Shown here piece after piece: positions 1-11,205 of a DNA stretch of 44,260 bases (positions are counted from its first letter, which is position 1; the number at the start of each line of letters is the position of its first letter). Source of the DNA: an uncultured Blautia sp. (GTDB lineage: Bacteria; Bacillota; Clostridia; Lachnospirales; Lachnospiraceae); assembly GCA_934408705.1 (NCBI GenBank), contig CAKRVL010000013.1:1-44260 (forward strand). The letters run 5' to 3'. The notes beneath the pieces were generated by a model. It ran no database searches, was not told the DNA's origin, and saw only the letters and a list, made by a program, of their open reading frames with translations. The position numbers and the translations under genes were made by a program.

Positions 1-62
1 GTAGTTGGTAACGCGCGACCTTGCCAAGGTCGAGACCGCGGGTTCGAGCCCCGTCTATCGCT
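1..62 (+). tRNA. tRNA-Gly (GCC), 5'-truncated by the window edge
   Basis: The D-arm, an anticodon stem-loop with GCC in the loop (CTTGCCAAG), a T-arm with GGTTCGAGCC and the 3' acceptor strand ending CTATCGC plus discriminator T are all present. The first 11 bases of the gene lie outside the window. They can be inferred from the near-complete inverted copy at 44189-44260, which is identical over the shared part. CCA is not encoded. A strong terminator follows at once. Confidence 0.95.
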
Positions 63-65
63 CTG

Positions 66-94
66 AAGCTCCGATTTGATCGGAGCTTTTTTTG
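66..94 (+). terminator. Rho-independent terminator of tRNA-Gly
   Basis: A perfect 10-bp stem (66-75 with 79-88) closes a TTG loop and runs into a T-tract ending at 93. It lies four bases after the tRNA discriminator base. Confidence 0.9.
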
Positions 95-100
95 TGTCTG

Positions 101-266
101 CTAGAGCGTGTTTGAAAAAGGCTTTCTGCAAGATGTGAGTCACAATTTGTGGGAGATTTTGCCCGGATGAGGGCGTCGTAGCGGGCTACGACAACCGAAT
201 TCGGGTGAAATATACCGCACAGTGGGGCGTGCAGATTGCAGGAATGATTTTTCAAACAGGCTCTAG
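101..266. repeat. MITE-like palindromic element with terminal inverted repeats
   Basis: The ends are near-perfect inverted repeats: 101-119 and 248-266 match at 18 of 19 positions, and both outer ends are CTAG. The interior is also quasi-palindromic, centred on a perfect 7-bp hairpin (175-181 with 186-192, loop CGGG), so the whole 166 bases could fold as one long imperfect hairpin. No credible gene lies inside. The size, paired termini and lack of coding capacity fit a non-autonomous miniature element or a large REP-like repeat. No second copy is in the window, so mobility is inferred. Confidence 0.65.
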
Positions 267-300
267 TTACAGTTTGTAAGTATAAAACTTCCCAATATCA

Positions 301-373
301 AAAAGTCCTGTACTATTGCGTACTTTTCTGAATACTCTCTGTCGTTTACGCTCTGTACAGGACTTTTATTTTT
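301..373. terminator. Bidirectional terminator downstream of purH
   Basis: A perfect 13-bp inverted repeat (302-314 with 356-368) has A-rich sequence on its left and T-rich sequence on its right, so it could end transcription from either side. The loop is unusually long, about 41 bases. On the minus strand it is the first such structure after the AICAR transformylase gene. The rest of 267-417 holds nothing I recognise. Confidence 0.7.
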
Positions 374-417
374 AACTTTTATCTACCACTTGGCGAACTG
401 TCTCAAGATAACATATC

Positions 418-1602
418 TTAGTGATGGAACAGTCTGATTCCGGTAAATGCCATTGCCATATTGTATTTATTGCAGGTATCGATCACATCTGCATCTCTCA
501 CAGAACCTCCTGGCTGTGCAATATATTTCACACCGCTCTTATGGGCTCTTTCAATATTATCACTAAATGGAAAAAATGCATCGGAACCTAAGGTTACATC
601 TGTCATCTGATCCAGCCATGCTCTCTTCTCTTCCTTAGTGAAAACAGACGGCTGCTCTGTGAAGGTTTTTTCCCAATTTCCATCTGCAAGAACATCCATA
701 TACTCATCACCGATGTAAACATCAATAGCATTATCACGTTCTGCTCTGGAAATGCTGTCTTTAAACGGAAGGTTCAGAACCTTCGGACTCTGTCGAAGGA
801 ACCAATTATCAGCCTTCTGTCCGGCAAGGCGTGTACAGTGAACTCGTGACTGCTGTCCGGCACCTACACCAATTGCCTGTCCGTCTTTTACATAGCATAC
901 GGAATTTGACTGTGTATATTTCAAAACGATCAGGGAAACCTTCATATCACGCTTTGCTTCTTCTGATAATTCTTTATTCTCAGTTACAATATTGGAAATC
1001 AGCTCATCGTCAATAGCAAGTTCCTGTCTTCCCTGCTCAAAAGTAACTCCAAATACCTGTTTATGCTCTAATGGATCCGGTACAAACTCAGGATCGATCT
1101 GAATCACATTGTAGTTACCCTTTTTCTTCTGCTTCAGGATTTCAAGAGCCTCTTCTGTGTATCCCGGAGCGATCACACCGTCTGAAACCTCTCTCTTGAT
1201 AAGAAGTGCAGTATCTTTATCGCACACATCAGAAAGAGAAATAAAATCACCGAAGGAAGACATACGGTCTGCACCTCTGGCACGGGCATACGCACAAGCA
1301 AGAGGAGAAAAATTTTTCCAGTCCATATCCTCTACCCAATAGATTTTTGCAAGTGTCTCTGTCAGCGGAAGTCCAATAGAAGCACCTGCCGGGGAAACAT
1401 GTTTAAAAGAAGTTGCTGCCGGAAGTCCGGTTGCCTTTTTCAGATCCCTTACAAGCTGCCAGCCGTTAAAAGCATCCAGGAAATTAATATATCCAGGTCT
1501 GCCGGAAAGCACTTTAATAGGCAGTTCACTTCCATCCGCCATATAAATTCTGGATGGTTTCTGATTTGGGTTACAGCCGTATTTTAATTCTAATTCTTTC
1601 AT
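418..1602 (-). CDS. purH: Phosphoribosylaminoimidazolecarboxamide (AICAR) formyltransferase, stand-alone
   Basis: This enzyme transfers the formyl group of 10-formyl-THF to AICAR to give FAICAR, the penultimate step of IMP synthesis, in the cytoplasm. The 394-residue protein matches only the transformylase half of bifunctional PurH/ATIC. It has the catalytic Lys-His pair in SFKHVSPAGAS (Lys67, His68), plus the family motifs YTQSNSVCYVKDGQ and GVGAGQQSRVHC. The N-terminal MGS-like cyclohydrolase domain is absent, and that step is supplied by the PurO-type gene 24 bases upstream. I chose the ATG at 1602 because GGAGG lies 8 bases before it. An in-frame ATG 15 bases earlier overlaps that ribosome binding site. 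The two genes form a ZTP-riboswitch operon. Confidence 0.93.
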   Translation of the reverse strand: MKELELKYGCNPNQKPSRIYMADGSELPIKVLSGRPGYINFLDAFNGWQLVRDLKKATGLPAATSFKHVSPAGASIGLPLTETLAKIYWVEDMDWKNFSPLACAYARARGADRMSSFGDFISLSDVCDKDTALLIKREVSDGVIAPGYTEEALEILKQKKKGNYNVIQIDPEFVPDPLEHKQVFGVTFEQGRQELAIDDELISNIVTENKELSEEAKRDMKVSLIVLKYTQSNSVCYVKDGQAIGVGAGQQSRVHCTRLAGQKADNWFLRQSPKVLNLPFKDSISRAERDNAIDVYIGDEYMDVLADGNWEKTFTEQPSVFTKEEKRAWLDQMTDVTLGSDAFFPFSDNIERAHKSGVKYIAQPGGSVRDADVIDTCNKYNMAMAFTGIRLFHH

Positions 1603-1626
1603 GCTTATTTCCTCCATTTTATCTAT

Positions 1627-2340
1627 TTAGTGATTTTTATTGATAATTTTGGATTCATATTTACCGGTTTCGATATCAATGTATCTGACAAAAAGAGAAA
1701 CCTTATTATCCTCATTCAGATTCGCCCAGAGCATATTTGCAAATTCATCCATGTTATCCGGGATCTGAACCAGTTTCGGTTCTCCTTCAAAGCTTGGAAG
1801 AGGATTTCCATCGCATTTGTAAGTATGGATGAAATGTCCCTCGCCAGCCTTTGCATTCTGATATGCGAAGGTGTAACGATTACAGGAAGATGGATCTCCG
1901 TTATTACTCTTTAAAATAGACATTGCATAGCTGTAGGAACCATTCTCCACATGCATAATTCCGGAAATACGTGGTGTATAATTAGGACCATCTGGTTCAA
2001 ATTCTCTGGAACGCAGAGACTGCTCAAATGTGAGCTGGTGATCCATACCCTCGTAAATAGTATCTGTCTGATCACCATTTGTTACAATTGTTTTATTTCC
2101 AAGTACACGGACAGGTGCATAAATGATCAGGCTTGGATCTACCAGCTTGGAAGGATCAAATGCCTGTGTGCGGATTCCTTCTCCATCCTCCACAAATACA
2201 CGGTTGCGGCTGTTCTCACTTCTTCCCATAATGAAATATGCAGTAACTGCTTTGGTTCCATCAGCAGAACGGCCAATGATGATTCCTCTTCCCGGGTAAG
2301 AATTCTCCTTCAGTTCTTTGTCCAGTGCTATCATTTCCAT
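1627..2340 (-). CDS. purO: IMP cyclohydrolase, PurO type
   Basis: This gene is predicted to close FAICAR to IMP, the last step of de novo purine synthesis. The 237-residue protein resembles the IMP_cyclohyd family (archaeal PurO type) rather than the MGS-like domain of ordinary PurH. Recognisable stretches are PGRGIIIGRSADG near the N-terminus, YFIMGRSENSRNRVF, and NYTPRISGIM in the middle. It sits directly upstream of the stand-alone transformylase, and together they replace bifunctional PurH. The start at 2340 is set by AGGAGA nine bases upstream. The reading frame stays open for 63 more codons upstream, but those run through the riboswitch leader and are not translated sequence. Confidence 0.88.
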   Translation of the reverse strand: MEMIALDKELKENSYPGRGIIIGRSADGTKAVTAYFIMGRSENSRNRVFVEDGEGIRTQAFDPSKLVDPSLIIYAPVRVLGNKTIVTNGDQTDTIYEGMDHQLTFEQSLRSREFEPDGPNYTPRISGIMHVENGSYSYAMSILKSNNGDPSSCNRYTFAYQNAKAGEGHFIHTYKCDGNPLPSFEGEPKLVQIPDNMDEFANMLWANLNEDNKVSLFVRYIDIETGKYESKIINKNH

Positions 2341-2479
2341 GCAGATGTTCTCCTTTCGAAATTCACCTAAGTTAATATTTTCACATTGAAAATCCCCCTG
2401 AAATCTCCTGATGCATCTGGCCCCATCCTCGCGGAGCATTTTTGTCTGACAGGAGTATTGCGGAAATTTCCAATTGCAT

Positions 2480-2521
2480 AAAAAAACGCCTGGGAAGCCT
2501 TTCTTCCAGGCTGCCCAGGCG
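2480..2521 (-). terminator. ZTP riboswitch expression-platform terminator
   Basis: On the minus strand CGCCTGGG (2514-2521) pairs perfectly with CCCAGGCG (2487-2494). The stem continues as AGCCT/AGGCT after one mismatch and is followed by seven T residues. The upstream arm is also the conserved 3' segment of the ZTP aptamer (CGCCTGGGCA). Ligand binding and terminator formation are therefore mutually exclusive, which gives ligand-dependent antitermination. Confidence 0.9.
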
Positions 2522-2585
2522 GTCGGCACAAAATATCTACTGCACTCCCTGTGGGTATTCCCACGATCCGCCAGTCATGCAGTTC
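2512..2585 (-). promoter_or_regulatory. ZTP (pfl-motif) riboswitch aptamer
   Basis: Read on the minus strand, this leader has the conserved pfl pieces in order: GACTGGCG, a GTGGG/CCCAC hairpin, AGGGAGTGCA, a variable spacer, then CCGACCGCCTGGGCA. ZTP riboswitches sense the Z nucleotides ZMP/ZTP, which accumulate when 10-formyl-THF is scarce. They typically switch on purine and one-carbon genes. Here the genes controlled are purO and the AICAR transformylase, the enzymes whose block causes ZMP to build up, so context and motif agree. Confidence 0.92.
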
Positions 2586-2591
2586 TTTTTT

Positions 2592-2620
2592 ATACTACAA
2601 TACTTTTCCCTTTATTTCAA
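2592..2620 (-). promoter_or_regulatory. Sigma-A promoter of the purO-purH operon
   Basis: TTGAAA (2615-2620) and TAGTAT (2592-2597) are 17 bases apart on the minus strand, just upstream of the ZTP aptamer. guaB ends only 38 bases before this promoter, behind a weak A/T-only hairpin (about 2640-2662), so read-through from guaB is also possible. The remainder of 2341-2658 is riboswitch leader and spacer. Confidence 0.75.
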
Positions 2621-2658
2621 GATGGAAAATTTTTTCTTTTGTAAAAAATAATTTTGTA

Positions 2659-4188
<1,530 letters not shown>

Positions 4189-4197
4189 TCTAGCAAA

Positions 4198-4704
4198 TTA
4201 ATCCAAAAATACCTTGCTGGGAGCAGTATTTCTCATTGTTTTTGCCAATACTTCATCAGGTTCGATAATTACCTTGCAGGTATCTGCACCATCACGGCAG
4301 ATGATCGCAAAGCGCTTATGTTCTGGATTTCCAGAGGAAAAATCCTGTATTTTCAGCTTCTGGTTGCTGTTATAATAGTCCATTCTGTGTGAATTAAGAG
4401 GTGCCATAATATCACACTCCGAAAGGTTCAAATTCTTCACTCTTTTTCTCTTAGACTTTGCCATAATTTTGTCAATGTCAAGCTCTCCGTTTACAAACAG
4501 ATATTCAAACTCCAGGTCAGTTCCCGGAAGAATGAAAAGATAAGCACAGACACCAAGAGCAAGGGCAACGATCAGAAGCAACGGCATAATAAAAAGACCG
4601 GCAAGCACTAAAAGTACGATCAGTGCGATAACACCAGCTTTTACCAATGTGTCCTTCATCGTCCGCTCTTTTTTTACAAGCAGCTCTGAATACAAATCGC
4701 TCAT
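4198..4704 (-). CDS. Small membrane-anchored protein, DUF6106-like
   Basis: The function is unknown. The 168-residue protein begins MSDLYSELLVKKE. A hydrophobic stretch at about residues 21-58 would form one hairpin or two transmembrane segments. A cytosolic domain follows with LEFEYLFVNGELDIDKIM, a basic patch KSKRKRVKNLNL, and HRMDYYNSNQ. The protein ends in SKVFLD. From memory it resembles a family seen beside guaB/groEL-type genes in Lachnospiraceae (DUF6106), but I cannot confirm the number. The start at 4704 follows AAAGGAGA. The frame is open 40 codons further upstream, across the promoter, so that extension is not coding. Confidence 0.75.
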   Translation of the reverse strand: MSDLYSELLVKKERTMKDTLVKAGVIALIVLLVLAGLFIMPLLLIVALALGVCAYLFILPGTDLEFEYLFVNGELDIDKIMAKSKRKRVKNLNLSECDIMAPLNSHRMDYYNSNQKLKIQDFSSGNPEHKRFAIICRDGADTCKVIIEPDEVLAKTMRNTAPSKVFLD

Positions 4705-4752
4705 ATCACTATTCTCCTTTGTTCTGCTGTTATGTACAGCGAATTTGTGTTT

Positions 4753-4781
4753 AGTATAGCACACAAAAGGGCCAGCGTCTA
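4753..4781 (-). promoter_or_regulatory. Probable promoter of the DUF6106-like gene
   Basis: TATACT (4753-4758) is a good -10. TAGACG (4776-4781), 17 bases upstream on the minus strand, is a weaker -35. It lies between the groEL stop and the ribosome binding site, as expected if the gene has its own transcript. Confidence 0.55.
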
Positions 4782-4866
4782 TGACACCGACCCCTGTGAT
4801 TTCTAAATTTTTCATAAAGAGCATCTCATATGGAAAACGCCCTCACAATATCTGCGTCCCCGGAAA

Positions 4867-6495
<1,629 letters not shown>

Positions 6496-6527
6496 TCATC
6501 CTCCTGATTAGAATTCTGTCTGTTAAA

Positions 6528-6815
<288 letters not shown>

Positions 6816-6851
6816 CTATGTCCTCCTTTAGAATTGCTTTCCTTTTCTTTA

Positions 6852-6888
6852 CTAGCACTCATTATAGCCGAGTGCTAATCACTGTCCA
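6852..6888 (-). promoter_or_regulatory. CIRCE operator (HrcA site) overlapping the groESL promoter
   Basis: The 8-9 bp inverted repeat TAGCACTC (6853-6860), N9, GAGTGCTA (6870-6877) is a classic CIRCE. The nine-base spacer contains the -10 TATAAT (6861-6866, minus strand). The -35 TGGACA (6883-6888) is 16 bases upstream. HrcA binding would therefore block the promoter directly. The hrcA gene itself is not in this window. Confidence 0.95.
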
Positions 6889-7041
6889 TTATATTATTGA
6901 ATTATGTCCTTTTGTGCAACTCTTTTCATTGTGGTATTTTTAAGTATATTCTGTTTTATACTCTTTTATTCTCATTTTTTCTCTTATTTTCTCACTTTAA
7001 AAGTTTTCTGAAACTTTTTCTCTTTATAAAGTCTCTCCTGC

Positions 7042-7085
7042 AAAAAAAGAACTGCCTTCCTCATTTCAGGAAAAAGCAGTTCTTC
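7042..7085 (-). terminator. Terminator of codY
   Basis: AAGAACTGC and GCAGTTCTT (7076-7084 and 7047-7055) form a 9-bp stem on the minus strand, followed by a run of T residues. It lies about 30 bases after the codY stop. The A/T-rich stretch 6897-7041 beyond it shows nothing else I can name. Confidence 0.85.
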
Positions 7086-7115
7086 TGTATTCTTCAGATT
7101 GTTACCGGGCAATTC

Positions 7116-7904
7116 TCAGGCTTTCTTAATATTTCTCTGTGCCTTGATTTCTTCCAGCTCATCAAAAATCACTTCATTGAGAACCTTAATGTAAGTTCCC
7201 TTCATACCGGATGATCGGGATTCAATAACGCCTGCACTCTCAAACTTGCGCAGTGCATTTACAATTACAGATCTGGTGATGCCTACTCTGTCTGCGATCT
7301 TACTTGCAACCAGGATTCCCTCATCTCCATCCAGCTCATCAAAAATATGAATGATTGCTTCCAGTTCTGAGAATGAAAGCGTATTAAAGGCTGATTTCAC
7401 AACCTGTTTCTTACGATCCTCCTCAGCATTCTCTTCATGTACAGCTCTCATCATCTCAAGGCCTACCACTGTAGTGCCATATTCGCTGACAATAATATCC
7501 TCAATATCATACGGACGATCCTTACGATACATGAACACAGTACCAAGACGCTCTCCTGCAATATCAATAGGATTAATGATTCCCTGATAGCTGCTGGATA
7601 CATGCTCAAAGCCAAGTGTCTGAAGATTAACATTCTCCTTGGTAGATAAAACGCCTAAGAATCTCTCGTTCAGCAGAGGGTCAACATGACCGCCCACCTC
7701 ATCAGCAATCAGTTCACGGATTTCCTCAACACCAGGGCAAAAGCTTACGCCAAGCACCTTTCCCTTCTTACTGAGTACCAGAATATTGGAACTTAAGGTA
7801 TCCATCAGAACCTGGCAGATATCATTAAAAACCACCTTACTGGAACTGCTGTTATGCAGAAGCTTATTGATTTTTCTTGTTTTATCAAGTAACTGAACGC
7901 TCAT
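7116..7904 (-). CDS. codY: GTP-sensing transcriptional regulator CodY
   Basis: CodY is a global repressor in Firmicutes. It binds DNA when GTP and branched-chain amino acids are abundant, and controls amino-acid synthesis, peptide transport and overflow metabolism. The 262-residue protein has an N-terminal GAF-type sensor (to about residue 155) and a linker. The near-invariant winged HTH follows at about residues 199-231 (SKIADRVGITRSVIVNALRK). I moved the start to 7904, preceded by GGGAGGA, because the 12 extra upstream codons cover the ribosome binding site and CodY proteins begin at this point. A CodY-like box lies about 110 bases upstream, suggesting autoregulation. Confidence 0.97.
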   Translation of the reverse strand: MSVQLLDKTRKINKLLHNSSSSKVVFNDICQVLMDTLSSNILVLSKKGKVLGVSFCPGVEEIRELIADEVGGHVDPLLNERFLGVLSTKENVNLQTLGFEHVSSSYQGIINPIDIAGERLGTVFMYRKDRPYDIEDIIVSEYGTTVVGLEMMRAVHEENAEEDRKKQVVKSAFNTLSFSELEAIIHIFDELDGDEGILVASKIADRVGITRSVIVNALRKFESAGVIESRSSGMKGTYIKVLNEVIFDELEEIKAQRNIKKA

Positions 7905-8011
7905 TTTGTCCTCCCTTCGCTTTTGTTCCGTTAAATTCACCTGTTACCCTAATACTACACGTTTTTCGGACTATTTACAAGCTATTTTTTACTATTTTTC
8001 AATTTTGTTTA

Positions 8012-8026
8012 GCTTTTCTGAAAATA
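8012..8026. promoter_or_regulatory. codY: Candidate CodY box upstream of codY
   Basis: On the minus strand TATTTTCAGAAAAGC matches the CodY consensus AATTTTCWGAAAATT at 12 of 15 positions. A weaker copy (about 10 of 15, centred near 8036) lies directly beside it, which is common at CodY sites. The sites are upstream of the likely codY promoter region (7944-8001) and also just beyond the topA terminator. Confidence 0.6.
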
Positions 8027-8088
8027 TCACGTTTTCAGAACTATTCAACAAACAATGAAAGAAATCATACTTCTGTTTGAAACGAAAG

Positions 8089-8128
8089 AATCCCCAGTAA
8101 GACAAAATCTTGTCCTACAAGGGATTTC
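8089..8128 (-). terminator. Probable terminator of the comM-dprA-topA operon
   Basis: On the minus strand AATCCC pairs with GGGGATT. Nested inside, GTAGGACAA pairs with TTGTCTTAC with one mismatch. The T-tract after the stem is broken (TTCTTTCGTTT), so termination may be incomplete. Confidence 0.5.
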
Positions 8129-8148
8129 TTTTACTGAACCTGTATCTT

Positions 8149-10227
8149 TTAATTTTCCGTCTCGTCCTTCTGTCTGGCTTCTACATAGCCGCAGGTCTCC
8201 TGGCTGCACACCAGCTTATTACCTTTCTCCACCATGTAGCTTCCACATACCGGACATTTCTTGGCAGACGGCTTCTGCCAGGACATGAAATCACACTCCG
8301 GATTATCCTCACATCCGTAATACTTACGTCCCTTCTTTGTCTTCTTCAGGACTACTTCCTTACCACATTTCGGGCAGGCTACGCCGATTTTTTCATAATA
8401 TGGCTTCGTATTTCTACATTCAGGAAAGCCCGGACATGCAAGGAAACGTCCATGAGGACCATACTTGATCACCATATGGCGTCCACAATTATCGCATACC
8501 ACATCCGTTTCTTCATCGTGGATATCCACCTTCTCAAGTTCTTCCTGCGCTGCATCCACATCATGCTTCAGATCCGGATAGAAATTACGCACAACTGTCT
8601 TCCACTGTACGGTACCGTTCTCCACACAATCCAGAAGACCTTCCATAGTGGCTGTAAAGTTCACATCCACAATACTTGGGAATGCCTGTTTCATAATGCT
8701 GTTTACCACTTCCCCAAGCTCTGTTACATAAAGATTACGTTGCTCCTTTGACACATAACGACGGCTGATGATAGTAGTGATAGTTGGTGCATAGGTACTT
8801 GGACGTCCGATTCCCAGCTCCTCCATGGTCTTTACCAGGGAAGCCTCTGTGTAATGTGCCGGCGGCTGGGTGAAATGCTGCTCCGGCTTTAACTCCTTCA
8901 GCTTCAGCTTCATTCCCTTCGTCAGGCTATGGCTTAACACATTACTCTTCTTCATGTCATCCTCCTGCATATACACAGAAAGAAAACCATCAAATACCAC
9001 CTTAGAAGCAGATACGGTGAAGGTATAATCTCCCCCGGCCACTTTTACAGAAGTGGTTTCATATCTGGCAGGTGCCATACGGCTTGCTGCAAAGCGCTTC
9101 CAGATCAGCTGATACAAGCGGAACTGGTCTCTTGTAAGGGATTCCTTTATCTGCACAGGTGTACGGCTGATATCAGTTGGACGGATAGCTTCATGAGCAT
9201 CCTGGATTTTCTGCCCCTTCTTCACTGTCTTAGCGGACTCAGATACATATTCCTCTCCATACTGGTCGCTGATATAGCTTCTCGCTGCAGCGTCTGCCTC
9301 GTCAGAAATACGCACAGAATCTGTACGCAGGTATGTGATCACACCTACAGTACCACTGCCTTTGATATCAACGCCCTCATAGAGCTGCTGTGCCAGACGC
9401 ATAGTCTTCTGGGTAGAAAAATTCAGAGTCTTTGATGCCTCCTGCTGCAATGTACTGGTAGTAAACGGAAGGGGCGCATTCTTGATTCTCTCCCCTTTCT
9501 TCACCTCAGAAATCTCAAACTCCTTATCTGAAAGCTGCCCAAGGATCTGATCCATTTCTGCTTTGTTATGGATGTCAAGCTTCTTATCAGTTCCATAGAA
9601 CTTAGCCTCCAGTGGTTTCTTCTCCCCGTCTACCAGGAACTCACCATTCAGGCTCCAGTATTCCTCTGGAATAAAAGAATTGATTTCTTCTTCTCTGTCA
9701 CAGATAATCCGAAGTGCAACAGACTGGACACGACCTGCACTTAAGCCACGCTTAACCTTCGCCCAGAGCAGAGGACTGATGGTATAACCTACCATACGGT
9801 CCAGCATTCTTCGTGCCTGCTGCGCATCCACCAGATTCATATTCAGGCCTCTGGCGTGCTTCAGTGAATCCTTAACAGCAGTCTTGGTGATCTCATTAAA
9901 GGTGATCCTGTGCATTTTTTCCGGATTTTCCTTCAAAGCCTGCATCAGATGCCAGGAAATCGCCTCTCCCTCACGGTCAGGGTCAGTTGCAAGATAAATC
10001 TTATCAGCTTTCTTTGCAGCCTTGCGAAGCTTCGCAAGCAGCTCACCTTTTCCACGAATAGTAATATATTTAGGCTCGAAATCATTCTCTACATCTATTC
10101 CAAACTGGCTTTTTGGAAAATCACGCACATGTCCGTTAGATGCCTCTACCTCATAATTTGCCCCAAGAAACTTCTTTATTGTCTTTACTTTTGCAGGTGA
10201 CTCAACTATCACCAGATATTTAGCCAT
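8149..10227 (-). CDS. topA: DNA topoisomerase I (type IA)
   Basis: TopA relaxes negative supercoils by single-strand passage. The 692-residue protein has the TOPRIM domain (VIVESPAKVKTI at the N-terminus, metal-binding TDPDREGE at 81-88). The active-site tyrosine is in GVITYLRTDS (Tyr299); the usual motif is YMRTDS. Three C-terminal zinc-ribbon repeats follow at about residues 570-680, each with four cysteines (CDNC, CPKC and CPVC pairs). AGGAGAGG precedes the ATG. It is the last gene of a comM-dprA-topA cluster, an order known in several Firmicutes. Confidence 0.97.
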   Translation of the reverse strand: MAKYLVIVESPAKVKTIKKFLGANYEVEASNGHVRDFPKSQFGIDVENDFEPKYITIRGKGELLAKLRKAAKKADKIYLATDPDREGEAISWHLMQALKENPEKMHRITFNEITKTAVKDSLKHARGLNMNLVDAQQARRMLDRMVGYTISPLLWAKVKRGLSAGRVQSVALRIICDREEEINSFIPEEYWSLNGEFLVDGEKKPLEAKFYGTDKKLDIHNKAEMDQILGQLSDKEFEISEVKKGERIKNAPLPFTTSTLQQEASKTLNFSTQKTMRLAQQLYEGVDIKGSGTVGVITYLRTDSVRISDEADAAARSYISDQYGEEYVSESAKTVKKGQKIQDAHEAIRPTDISRTPVQIKESLTRDQFRLYQLIWKRFAASRMAPARYETTSVKVAGGDYTFTVSASKVVFDGFLSVYMQEDDMKKSNVLSHSLTKGMKLKLKELKPEQHFTQPPAHYTEASLVKTMEELGIGRPSTYAPTITTIISRRYVSKEQRNLYVTELGEVVNSIMKQAFPSIVDVNFTATMEGLLDCVENGTVQWKTVVRNFYPDLKHDVDAAQEELEKVDIHDEETDVVCDNCGRHMVIKYGPHGRFLACPGFPECRNTKPYYEKIGVACPKCGKEVVLKKTKKGRKYYGCEDNPECDFMSWQKPSAKKCPVCGSYMVEKGNKLVCSQETCGYVEARQKDETEN

Positions 10228-10271
10228 ACTACCTCTCCTAATTTGTAATCAGATTAATCCAGGATTACGGT

Positions 10272-11162
10272 TCATCCCCCTTGTATCCTGTAATACTGTC
10301 TCCCTGTCTCTCCCACAAGTCCCATAAGCTGAAGCTCGGTAAGAAGAGCACAAACTTTTGCCGCTGAAAAACCTGTTTTTCGTATAAGATCATCCAGGTT
10401 TTCAGGTCGTAAATCGAGACCACTATACACCAAATCCAAATCCGGCGCAAGCCCCAACTTCTTTTTTTCCACATTTTGGTGCTTGTTATCCGGTTCTATC
10501 CCCCATTCCATAAGCATAATTTCCGGACTGTATGCAATTCCCGCACCATCAAATATCAGCTTATTGCAGCCTCTGCTCAGCGCCTCCGTTACAGCTCCCG
10601 GAAGAGCATAAACACTATGTCCCTGCTCCAGTGCAAAGTTTGCTGTGATCAGTGAACCGCTCTGCTCCTTAGCCTCTACTACAAGAATAGCATCAGAAAG
10701 TCCACTGATGATCCTGTTTCTTGCCGGAAATGCCCAGTTTACCGGTGGTGAACCCGGAGGCAGCTCACTGATGATCCCGCCTCCCTTTTCCAGGATCCGT
10801 TGATAAAGCCATCTGTTTGAAGCCGGATAACATACATCCACTCCGCTTCCTAATACTGCAAAAGTAGGAGTATCCGTATCCAGCGCTCCCTTATGGCCCT
10901 CCGCATCAATTCCCTTTGCCATTCCACTGATAATCTGCACACCATACTCCGCCATTTTTCTTGCATACTTAAAAGCCTGGCATCTCCCATAAGGACTGCA
11001 CATCCGTGCTCCCACTACCGCTGCTGCCGGCTTCTTCTGATCAGGCAGATTTCCAATATAATACAGCTTCTTCGGCATCCCGGAAAGCTTCCGTAAACGC
11101 TCCGGAAATTCCGGTTCCTCAACAGTCACACATCTTATCTCGTTTTTCAGTGTTTTCTCCAT
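10272..11162 (-). CDS. dprA: DNA-processing protein DprA (Smf)
   Basis: DprA loads RecA onto incoming single-stranded DNA during natural transformation. The 296-residue protein has the Rossmann-like DprA domain: VVGARMCSPYG, IISGMAKGIDAEGHKGAL, the AVLGSGVDVCYP loop, ISELPPG, and FPARNRIISGLS. A C-terminal winged-helix tail is at about residues 235-296. The N-terminal SAM-like extension found in some DprA proteins is short or missing. It lies 43 bases after comM and 44 before topA, each gene with its own GGAG-type site. No competence pilus genes are in the window, so transformability cannot be judged here. Confidence 0.95.
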   Translation of the reverse strand: MEKTLKNEIRCVTVEEPEFPERLRKLSGMPKKLYYIGNLPDQKKPAAAVVGARMCSPYGRCQAFKYARKMAEYGVQIISGMAKGIDAEGHKGALDTDTPTFAVLGSGVDVCYPASNRWLYQRILEKGGGIISELPPGSPPVNWAFPARNRIISGLSDAILVVEAKEQSGSLITANFALEQGHSVYALPGAVTEALSRGCNKLIFDGAGIAYSPEIMLMEWGIEPDNKHQNVEKKKLGLAPDLDLVYSGLDLRPENLDDLIRKTGFSAAKVCALLTELQLMGLVGETGRQYYRIQGG

Positions 11163-11205
11163 ACTAAAATACCTCCAAACACACTTTTTTATGAATCAAA
11201 AATAC

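Noticed and set aside
55..255. Minus-strand open frame of 66 codons over the palindromic element
   Set aside because: It has no ribosome binding site, runs through the tRNA terminator into the tRNA gene, and is explained by the quasi-palindromic repeat.
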